Shown here in pieces: positions 55,519 through 64,000 of a DNA stretch of 64,000 bases. The DNA lies in assembly GCF_000699445.3 (NCBI RefSeq), contig NC_067198.1, positions 4,746,801 to 4,810,800 of the forward strand, in the 5' to 3' direction. Every line of letters starts with the position of its first letter. Positions within the stretch are counted from its first letter, which is position 1. The notes below the pieces were generated by a model. It had not been told where the DNA came from, ran no database searches, and was given only the letters and a program-made list of their open reading frames with translations. The position numbers and the translations under genes are program-made. Source of the stretch: Schistosoma haematobium. Its lineage: Eukaryota > Platyhelminthes > Trematoda > Strigeidida > Schistosomatidae.

Positions 55519-55519
55519 G

Positions 55520-55965
55520 ATCGGAGAGGGGTTTTGTGGATATTCTAATAATCTAATGATTGAGATCATGAGTCAATTCATGCTAGATCACCATAGAAAA
55601 CCTGGAAGTATTAAGCGGCTGTTTCGTCCTCAGCATTACTCATCTACGATCCCGCCGACCGCGAGATTCGAACCCAGGATCTATCGGTCTCACGCATGAA
55701 TGCTTAATCTCTAAATCACTGAGCCGGCCGGCATCCAACAGTGTTAATGTCTAAATTCAACCAATTTATGAAGTAGCACCACCGTCTACCATTGTCCTCA
55801 GTGAGTTACTATCTCTTAACAGATCCGTCCTGGTTTCAAAGTCCACAAGGTGGATTCGTGGATGCACACTGCTGAGAAGTTCCATACTAAGAAGAAACGG
55901 CCGTCCATTGCTTTCAGGTTTTCCATGGTGATCTAGCTTCAATTGACTCATGATTTCAACTATTA
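55520..55965. repeat. Family B inverted pair
   Basis: A minus unit (55525-55815) with an internal deletion removing most of the hammerhead, and B and A boxes at 55665-55725, joins a plus piece (55835-55965) with a hammerhead whose core reads CTGAGAA. Confidence 0.7.
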
Positions 55966-56053
55966 AATGATAAATTATTAAGAATAATGTAAACTTTCAA
56001 TTGATAAACAATAAAATCATAATGTGGATATTTAAAATGTAATTAAAATATTT

Positions 56054-56465
56054 TATCAGTTTATTGGTTGTAGGGATTGTTAAACTTTTGATTGAAATCA
56101 TGAACCGATTGATGTTAAACCACCTTTGAAAACCTGGAAGCACTAGACGGCCGTTTCGTTCTATTGTGGCACTACTCAGTAGTGCGCATCCACGATTCCA
56201 ACCCAGGGCCTTCGTTCTCGCGCGTGAACGCCTAGCCTAGTGGACCACCGAGCAGGCATCCAATGGTGTTAATGTCTAACCTCAACCAATCCACCAAGTT
56301 GCGCGACAATCTTCCATTGTACTGAGGTAGACACCTGTTTCTACCCGACATGAATTAGCTCCACTGGTCACGGCTTCTCACCAGAACTCTGAGAATTTCC
56401 TCACGAAGCTAGTCACTAGTGAGCACATGATAATTATCAGTTTAGTGAGTGTGGAGATTATTAAG
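56054..56465 (-). repeat. Family B2 repeat, about 1.1-unit tandem
   Basis: TATCAGTTTATTGG (56054) recurs as TATCAGTTTAGTGAG (56435), a 381-bp period. The hammerhead core reads CTGAGTA and is likely dead. The A box and part of the B box are present. Confidence 0.75.
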
Positions 56466-57299
56466 CTTTTTATTTTTAGTTTATTTTATTTTTTGTAATT
56501 TAATTCAGTTTTTTTATTTTTCTCTCAAATTGTTTTTCTTTTTTCTATAATCTCTAATGAAAGTATTGCTTCTAATCCATTGGTCTACAATAATAGTTTA
56601 ACTAAGATCAATTCATAATCTCTACGGTATTCAACAATATCTACAACCATTTACTGTTGTAACACATACAAGAATCAATTTATATTTATTATGACTTTCA
56701 TTTATTCAATGTTCAAAAAAGTCATTCATTTAAACAACTAATAGATAGTTCCTAATATAAAGTATATCAAATACAATTCATAATTTTATTATATTGAACA
56801 GCTGATTGAATCATTTATAAATAAATAACCATATATACCTTCAATTCACAAGATGATAACGGTTATCCTCTATACTTTTTTATATAAATGAAATCAAAGA
56901 AATTAAAAGGAGGTAGAAGAAAATAAATTTCATAAAAGTATACGAATGATAGAAATCAAATGATTTTTCTCTATTTGAATACACTTTGAAAATGCCGCAT
57001 TATTTTTTTTTGCAGTCTATTATAACTTTTCAAAATAGATAAATCATTAATATATATATATATTAGTGGTATTAGTAGTAGTAGCATTGTAATGAACAAG
57101 AATATAAATGAGGACAATCGAATGTATTTGAATACACATATTAGAGAATAACTTAGACAAATCTGAGAATCATACAGTAAATAATTCATCTGCAATATGT
57201 CAATCAATTGTCATAGATTTCATTCTTTTTTCGTTTTCACACTAATCATTTTTTTTGTTCTCATTCTGTTTTCTTTAATCGTTTTAATCATCTACCTCC
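56466..57299. other. AT-rich sequence, nothing recognised
   Basis: T-rich runs at about 56460-56550 and a short TA run near 57050. No supported coding feature was found. Confidence 0.5.
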
Positions 57300-57662
57300 A
57301 GACATTTCACTTTTGATTGATCATAAATACTCCTTATATCTGTCGATATCAGTAGTACACATCACAGGGTAAAAAGAAGTTGTCTTTTAGTTCATTTACT
57401 ATCATTTTACATTCTAAAAGTATCTATCTTATATTGATGTAATAGTTGGTATCAATCGATTGAAGTTATAATCAACGTCTGATTATTGTTGGATGATTGA
57501 GAAAAGTTGATAACAAACCATTGACCTAACTTTTACGACTTCCGACACTGTTTATTAGAGGTAATCTATAGTTCTGAAAAAATTGAAGATTTTCAGTGAA
57601 TTTTAACCGATGTTATATGACAATCCCTATTGTTAAATTTATAACATGTAAACAGTAATGGA
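57300..57662 (-). repeat. Repeat F with repeat C end, inverted copy
   Basis: Reverse-complement match to 42690-43080, including the C-type end (reverse of TGTGATGTGTACTACTG at about 57350-57370). Confidence 0.7.
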
Positions 57663-57698
57663 AAAAAGAAAAAGAAACAGTAGTATCAACAGTAGTAG

Positions 57699-57954
57699 TG
57701 TGGTATATGCTACTTATTTTGACAGATATAAGTAGTATGTAACACCAATTGTTAATAAAATACCTGTCAGTTAAAGATTAAGAGGACTGTATTGACGAGA
57801 ATAGGAATGTAATAAATGGGAGAGTAATTGTAATGACAACAGAACTGAAAATGTATATATGTATGATTTACATAGTTTACCAAAACATTCTATCATTTTA
57901 CACTAAACGAATAATCAGTTTTTCGTCACCCATGTTCTTTCATTTATGACTACT
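57699..57954 (+). mobile_element. Repeat C, solo-LTR-like element with 4-bp target duplication
   Basis: Begins TGTGGTATATGCTACTTATT and ends TTTATGACTACT, flanked by GTAG (57695-57698 and 57955-57958). Confidence 0.7.
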
Positions 57955-58018
57955 GTAGTAGAAATAACAATGATTAATCCCTTAATCAAAAACAAAAAAA
58001 AACTCAATAATGTAAGTC

Positions 58019-58300
58019 TGTGGTGTGTGCTATTTATATTGACATAAGTAGTAGATGATGTTAGTCGTGAACAGAATGTCTAGTAGCAGAGAGACAAGAG
58101 GATCGAACAGTAAACAATGGAAACACGATGTAATTTGTATAAAAATGCAAGAACACTGAAGTCTGAGTCATTATGAGACAATTGGTGGATATTTTGCAAA
58201 TTAAGCATTTACATTATGATTGTTAGATTTTATTAACAAGTTCTGTAATTTTGTGTTAAATACATTCGATTAGTCCCCACTAGTGTTCTTGTTCACTACA
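58019..58300 (+). mobile_element. Repeat C, solo-LTR-like element with 4-bp target duplication
   Basis: Begins TGTGGTGTGTGCTATTTATA and ends GTTCACTACA, flanked by AGTC (58015-58018 and 58301-58304). It lies 64 bp after the preceding copy in the same orientation. Confidence 0.8.
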
Positions 58301-58719
58301 AGTCTACTTGTATATGAGAAAAATACATTTCTATTTACTTGAAACGATTGAGAGAAGAAAAGAAAAAAGAAAATTTTTTTTCTTTTCCTTCTTTTCTTTA
58401 AACTAAAAATTCATCTATTAAAACCTAAACTGATCATTGATACTTATATGAATAGATTCACTAAAAAGGTATACACGGATTCATATGATTCTTTTTATTA
58501 AAAGGATAAGAAGATGAATCAACATTGAAATGGTTTTCTTTTTTCTTTTCTTTTTTTAATGTTTTAAATATGACATTTGTACTGGTACATGTTTTCTTTC
58601 TTTTTTTTGTTTTTTTTTAAATTGAAGTCAGCTGTAAATTTTCATGTTTTTTCAATAGCAACGTGACAATCACAATTTCTTTTTTTTTGCTTAATTTTGA
58701 ACTCAATTCTCTTTGGTAT
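58301..58719. other. AT-rich sequence with T-rich runs
   Basis: Polypyrimidine runs (TTTTCTTTTC type) at about 58370-58620. No gene was recognised. Confidence 0.5.
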
Positions 58720-59165
58720 CAGAAGAGGTTTTTTGTAGATAACATAGTAGTATACAACTTGAATTCATCAGTTCATTGAAGCTAGACCACTATAGGAAAC
58801 CTGGAAGCACTAGAATCTCTACATCACTGAGCCGGCCAGGATCCAATGGTGTCAATGTCTAACTTCTACCAATCCACTAAATTGAGCGACACATTCATCA
58901 TTGTCTTCAGTGAGTTACTATCTCACGACAGAGTCGGTTGAGATCCACTGGACACTACTTGTTAACAGAACTCCAGTAAATACCTCTTGAAGCCAGTCAT
59001 GAGTGAACGCGCGAGAGCAATAGGTCCTAGGTTCGAATCTCAAGAGGCAGGTTTAAGGATGTGCACTGCTGAATAAATCCAAACAAGGACAAAACGGCCG
59101 TCCAGTGCTTCCAGATTTTCCATGGTGATCTGGCTTCAACTGACTCATGATCTCAACTATTCAAA
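58720..59165. repeat. Family B inverted pair
   Basis: A minus unit (58725-58990) with its hammerhead and B box deleted joins a plus unit (58995-59165) with B box (TAGGTTCGAATCTC) and a hammerhead damaged in the core (CTGAATA) and in GAAA (AAAA). Confidence 0.7.
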
Positions 59166-59955
59166 TTCTCTTTAGTTAACCAGTTTTTTTGTTTAATTGA
59201 CGTAAACATGGATTAAACGAAAATTTAAAATTAAGCATGTATCTTAGATTTTTGTTATCCAATCATTCATCATATATAATAACAAAAATCTTTGAAGTCA
59301 TGAATGTGCATTATTAATAAGTTTTAGATTAGAAAGAAATGACTGATCTAACTAAAATCAGTTTGTGATTTAAACAGTATAAAACTACTCCACAAATCTT
59401 TCATACTAACGATTTCTCTAATTGTCTGTATTGAATTCGATTTGTAGTGGAAAGTAGAAAACCAAAGTGACTGCAGTCGACAATCTAGTAGAAAGAGTTA
59501 GTCTTTAGTGTAAATAAACTCTTAAAATAAGTCCATAACTCAATGATGACATTGAATGAGGTTCAACTTTTATCACAGTATTGACTGAAATTTTAGAATC
59601 TGGATCATTCAATGATATTATGCTGACTAAATAACTGGAATTTATTAGATTTCATATTAAGATCATTCAATGGGATTTCTATGAGTCACAAATCAGTATT
59701 AAACTACTGTCTATTACATCAGTAGATGTGAGGTTAAAAACACACAATAGGAAACATATCAATTTTGAATTTATATTACACATTTTGTAGGCATTCATTG
59801 ACTGATAAGTAATACTAAATAGGTTTATAAATATACGTCCCAGTAAGTACAAGAATATTTAAATGAAGCAGGTTTAGATAGATAACTAAATTCTTATGTA
59901 TTTAATCAAAAATTATTTAAAACAAGTTTGTTTGCAAACAACTTACTAACAATAT
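59166..59955. other. AT-rich sequence, nothing recognised
   Basis: No supported feature was identified. Confidence 0.45.
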
Positions 59956-59959
59956 GCTA

Positions 59960-60545
59960 TATATCAGTATAGGGTTGTAGAGACTGTTGAATTTTGATTG
60001 AGAACATGAATCGACCAATATTAGACCACCAGTGAAAACGTGAAATCTGTGACAAATGGAGCTAATCCATGTCGGGTGTGAGATAGATTTGACAAGTTCA
60101 TACGTTTTATTCATTGCCGACTCAGTGGCTCAGTGATTAAGCATTTATGTGTGAGATCGAAGGTCCCAAGTCAGAATCTTGAGTGTGGAATCGTGGATAA
60201 GCACTTCTGAGAAATCCCATACTACAACGAAATAGCCACTCAATACTTCAATGTTTCCAACAATTGTCTAACATTAGTCAATTCATGATCTCAGCTAAGT
60301 ATTTTTTGATTAAGATCATGAACCGATTGATGTTAGACCACCTTTGGGAACCTGGAAGCACTGAATGTCCGTTTCATCCTATTGTGGAACTCCTCAGCAG
60401 CGAGCATCCACGACCCCGCCCGCGGGATATGAACCCGGGGGCCTTCGATCTCGCGCGCGAACACTTAACCTACTGGACCACTGGGCCGTTATCCAATGGT
60501 GTTAATGTCTAACCTCAACCAATCCACGAAATTGCGCGTGACTTA
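59960..60545. repeat. Family B2 cluster
   Basis: A minus tail fragment (59960-60040), a plus unit (60110-60290) and a minus unit (60295-60540). The last has a clear promoter and a hammerhead with CTGAGGA, GTTC/GGAT and GAAA intact, but the cleavage triplet and stem III are mutated (ACGGACATT). Confidence 0.7.
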
Positions 60546-61095
60546 ATGTCAATGTGTTAACAATCCACATAGCATCCATACATGCCGAAATGAGACCGAT
60601 AGAATGAAGGCCAAAATATTATTCGACAGTTTCAAACAACGAATATATGTATGAAATAATATTAAAATTAACAAAACTTCAAGCTGGTAGATGATATTAA
60701 GACACAATTCTACTTTATTTGAAGAGAAATATAAACATATTAGATACGTTCTGTTAATTCTGAGGAATTTTATTAACATTTAATTTGTATAATGGTATAA
60801 ATGGGAAAATTTTGAATTCACATTTCGAAGTATTCACTATAGCAAGAATGTCGAAATAATTTACAAGAACCTTAATAGTAATAAATGAAATTCTGAAGCA
60901 ATGAATATGAATAATTTGTTAAAATGCACTAAAACTTGTTTGTCAGTGTAGTTTGAAGAACAATACTTAATACATGAATAATAGATCGGTCTCTTTGGAT
61001 GTTTCTCTACTCTTATAAAATATAGTCGACAAATATATATTATTAACGTTATTCAGTGCGATATTTTATTTATTTATTTGAACACATAATATTGT
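60546..61095. other. AT-rich sequence, nothing recognised
   Basis: No supported feature was identified. Confidence 0.4.
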
Positions 61096-61099
61096 TAAA

Positions 61100-61612
61100 A
61101 ACGGGCACCGAATACATATACGCCACACAAGTCACTTGATTTGTGTCTGAGCTGTGATACTGTCCAGGCACCCAGACCAAAGCAGGTGGTCTTCATAGGG
61201 GCCGAAACTGGAGCGTTTGACCTAAAGGTATGATCCACAGGCAGTGGAGCAACGTCAGAAGATGCAGTCTCATGGTAGACGGTGACCAACAATACGTTCA
61301 TACACCATTTGTTCATTCAGGATCCTGGATCCCATATGTACTATCAGTTTGGAATCAGGGTTTTTCAACTTCCCTAGGTGAATCCTCTATATCTGCCGAC
61401 CCGGTTAAAGTGTCGGACATTCGCTTTTCGTCCTCTGAATTTCGTAAATAATAACACCAGGCCACGAAAATGTAGTGAGTAGGACTTCCCTGTCAGTGGC
61501 TGTATACGCGTGGTCATGTGAAAGCATTTCAAGAGGAAGAGTTAACTCTCCCCACCCTTGGCCATACCAGGTCATTTGAGGGTGATTCACTGAGATACCA
61601 AAGAACATTAAA
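61100..61612 (-). repeat. Repeat D, uninterrupted copy
   Basis: Reverse-complement relative of 21236-21935 without the C insertion (CACGCGTATACAGCCACTG, CAGGATCCTGAATGAAC and ACCACCTGCTTTGGTCTGG on the minus strand). Open frames here show no known domain. Confidence 0.65.
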
Positions 61613-61893
61613 GGTAAACGATTACATTTGAGATAATCTCAGAGATTGAAATCCTATAGTCTAATATAAAAAATAGTTGAATATAATTTTCAAATAAGAC
61701 TGTATGCAGAATCGATTTTGATTATTTTATTTTCAACTGTTTCTATCTAAAAACAGTAAATTTCTAAAATTAAACGTTATTACATATTACAGTATTCTGA
61801 TTGCTCTAAAATGTACTCAAAAAGACCCCACAAACAATAAAAGATGTTTATTGAATCCTTATCATTAATAATATTACTAAAGATCCTTAGCAA

Positions 61894-61938
<45 letters not shown>

Positions 61939-62505
61939 GTAGCAGTCGAATATACCCTAGAATCAGGTTTTATTCCAGTTTGAAAAGGGTTAAACTAGAG
62001 TACTTGCTTATGATCAACAGATTAAAAATGTTATTTTTTTAATACTATTTTTAGAAGGAAAGAAAGAAAAAAAGAAAAAAACTACTCCACGCTTTAATAT
62101 AAACACATGGTGATTTGTAGATTGAATATTAGGCAAATAATTAATGATTACAATATATTGATCAAATGACTTTTACTGATCATGATATTAGATCATATTA
62201 GATTTGTTCATTGTTTATCATCGTCTATATGAAAAAGATAATGAACTTTAGATTCAATCAGGATATAAGCTGATAACATTCACGTTATTCATGTTTTCTT
62301 ATAGTCAGTGCTCCCCTTAGTATAAATCATTACTTGCTACATCAATGGTGCTTGAATGTGCTACATATTGTTTTTTTTGTTTATTATCTGACAATATAAA
62401 GCATACGAACATTGTAAATCATTAACAGGTTAAGGAAATTGTCTCATGTTCACAGTTCTTATTTAAAGTATTCCACTTAATAATTAAGTCAAAACTAAAA
62501 CGTAT
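61613..62505. repeat. AT-rich stretch with (TA)n microsatellite
   Basis: A TA tract of about 42 bp lies at 61896-61937, and purine-rich GAAAGAAA-type sequence at about 62055-62080. No gene was recognised. Confidence 0.6.
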
Positions 62506-62509
62506 CTGA

Positions 62510-62985
62510 AATGACACAGATTGAAACCATGAGTCAATTGAAGCCAGACCACCATGGAAAACCTGGGGGCGCTGGACGGCTGTTTCGTCCTAGTATAGGA
62601 CTCTTCAGCAGTGCGCATCCACGATCCCGCGCCCCGCGAGATTCGAACTCAGGACCGATCAGTTTCGCACCAGGCGCTTAACCAACTAAACTACTGAGCC
62701 GGTATCCAGTAGTGTTAATGTCTAACTTCAACCAATCCACGAAGTTGCGCCACCGTACATCATTGTCCTCAGTGAGCTGATATCTCACAACAGACCTGGT
62801 TGAACTCCACTGGTAATGGCTTCTCACCAGAATCTCAGGAATATCTCTTGAAGTCAGTCACTATTGAGCAGCTGATTATCATCAGATAGGTTTTGTGGAG
62901 ATTTTAGAAATTTCACAGATTAAAATCATGGGTCAATTGAAGCTAGACCACCATGGAAAACCTGTAAACGATTTTGTTATTGGTA
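62510..62985 (-). repeat. Family B repeat, about 1.2-unit tandem
   Basis: CAGATTGAAACCATG (62517) recurs as CAGATTAAAATCATG (62916), a 399-bp period. The complete unit has the hammerhead (62569-62614), B box (ATTCGAACTCAGGACC, about 62641) and A box (about 62675-62690). The second unit stops at CCACCATGGAAAACCTG. On the element's own strand the copy therefore begins about 10 bases after the predicted cleavage site. Confidence 0.85.
62569..62614 (-). ncRNA. Family B hammerhead ribozyme, near intact
   Basis: On the minus strand, stem I is GCACTG/CAGCGC (one A-C mismatch), the core is CTGAAGA, stem II is GTCC/GGAC around TATACTA, GAAA is intact, stem III is ACAGCCGT with one mismatch, and the cleavage triplet is GTC. 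Confidence 0.72.
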
Positions 62986-63094
62986 TAGTTTAACAATTAG
63001 TCAAGTCATTGATGATAAACAAGAGTTAGAAATAGATAAGACCCTCTTGATGAATATTATAAAAAATATTAAATTTTGTAATTATTTACATTCA

Positions 63095-63760
63095 ATTTTA
63101 AATGGCTAATAAACTGTATGTTGTTTATTCTAGTAAGCGTATTTTGTACCAAGGTTGTTTTCTACAAAATGAGGATGATGAACTCATGTTCAATCCTTCT
63201 TCTTTACCCATGTTTGAGATCGATAGTAGCCCTAGAAGAGCTACAGGCAGCATTCCTATAGTTAAAGAACATATTAAACTCAAAACAACTGTCAACTAAC
63301 ATGAAGGTCAGAATCTTCAATATGAATGACAAGACAATTCTACTGTGCGTAGCTGAAACATGAAAAACTACTACAATCATCATCTACCATGTACAAGTGT
63401 TTATAAACAATTGTCTACACAAGATACACAATATCAGTTGGCCGGATACCATCAGTAACAGCCCACTGTGGCAGAGAACAAACGAGCTTCCAATTGAATA
63501 GGAAATTAGGAAGTTGGTAGATAGAACACACAAAACTGCACCACGAGGCATGCGCTAACTTGAAATTCCGAAGGAAAACAAAAAAAAATAGGAAGACCAC
63601 GGAATATATTGAGTTGGGAATTGGAAGCAGATATTAAAAGAATGAATAGAAACTGAAAACAACTGGAAAGAATTGTTCAGGAGAGAGTTCGATGGAGAAT
63701 ACTGATGGGTAGCCTATGCTCCTCTACAACGGGTAACAGGCGTAAATAAGCTATTAACTG
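63095..63760 (+). pseudogene. RTE reverse transcriptase 3' fragment with leader-like sequence
   Basis: 63300-63752 encodes a decayed C-terminal [48 protein letters not shown], and an end matching CNRRK-type codons before CGTAAATAAG. Stops are frequent. The 63102-63299 frame upstream resembles 52770-52990 and is probably LINE leader rather than a host gene. Confidence 0.75.
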
Positions 63761-64000
63761 TAAAGGGACTATTAGTAAGTAGAACCGAAACAATCACCTG
63801 TGTAAAATCTAACTGATCTAGAAACGGTCACCACAATTACAGTAAATTAACTGAAACACCTACTTAACTAAAAAAACGTTTTAAATAAAATAAAAGCTAT
63901 TGAATAATCATTTTAAATTTGTTCAAATGACTTCCGACAACTAACCCTACTTGTTTCAGAAGGAAAACAAAATGGTTTATAGGTTTATGAGAGTGGAAAC
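63761..64000. other. AT-rich sequence to the window end, nothing recognised
   Basis: No supported feature was identified. Confidence 0.4.

Noticed and set aside
3041..62720. Genuine tRNA genes suggested by A and B boxes
   Set aside because: The boxes belong to repeated SINE-like units; no full cloverleaf with acceptor stem was found.

Overview
The window looks like intronic and intergenic DNA of a blood fluke (genus Schistosoma). The diagnostic signals are Smα-type satellite/SINE units of about 334 bp carrying hammerhead ribozymes, RTE-clade (SR2-like) LINEs ending in TAAG tandem tails, Penelope-like elements, Merlin DNA transposon remnants, AT-rich sequence and (TA)n tracts. It is not bacterial: there are no operons, ribosome binding sites or dense genes. 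I cannot name the species from sequence alone.

Host coding content is small. Four minus-strand segments have splice signals and compatible intron phases: 42378-41950 (start codon at 42302), 31193-31105 (start codon, no acceptor nearby), 4787-4192 and 2015-1444. They fit one gene transcribed right to left, encoding an Asn/Ser/Thr-rich, probably disordered protein, with a 2.2 kb intron and one of up to 37 kb. The 42.3 kb and 31.2 kb segments would be alternative first coding exons. No gene family was recognised.

Nearly everything else is mobile DNA. 5597-12036 holds three RTE-type LINE pieces: one nearly complete copy (+) with two frameshifts, a tail-to-tail and almost identical 5'-truncated copy (-), and an older fragment (+). 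Further RT fragments lie at 24.3-25.0, 30.4-30.9, 48.5-48.9 and 63.3-63.75 kb. Penelope-like remnants with GIY-YIG sequence lie at 16.6-17.1, 23.2-23.8 and 46.6-47.6 kb. A Merlin transposase remnant (18983-19625) and several short elements with the same termini are present, one with a perfect 8-bp target duplication. Solo LTR-like elements belong to at least three families, several with target-site duplications.

The most interesting layer is self-cleaving RNA. Hammerhead ribozyme motifs occur in at least four repeat contexts: the Smα-like family (known in schistosomes), a second and more abundant tRNA-headed family of about 380-415 bp (called family B here, about 40 segments), the inverted terminal repeats of a Penelope-like element (known for that class), and a foldback repeat at the left edge. 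Family B copies are often dimeric or circularly permuted, and some start at or near the predicted cleavage site. This suggests that self-cleaved, possibly circular, RNA was the insertion template.
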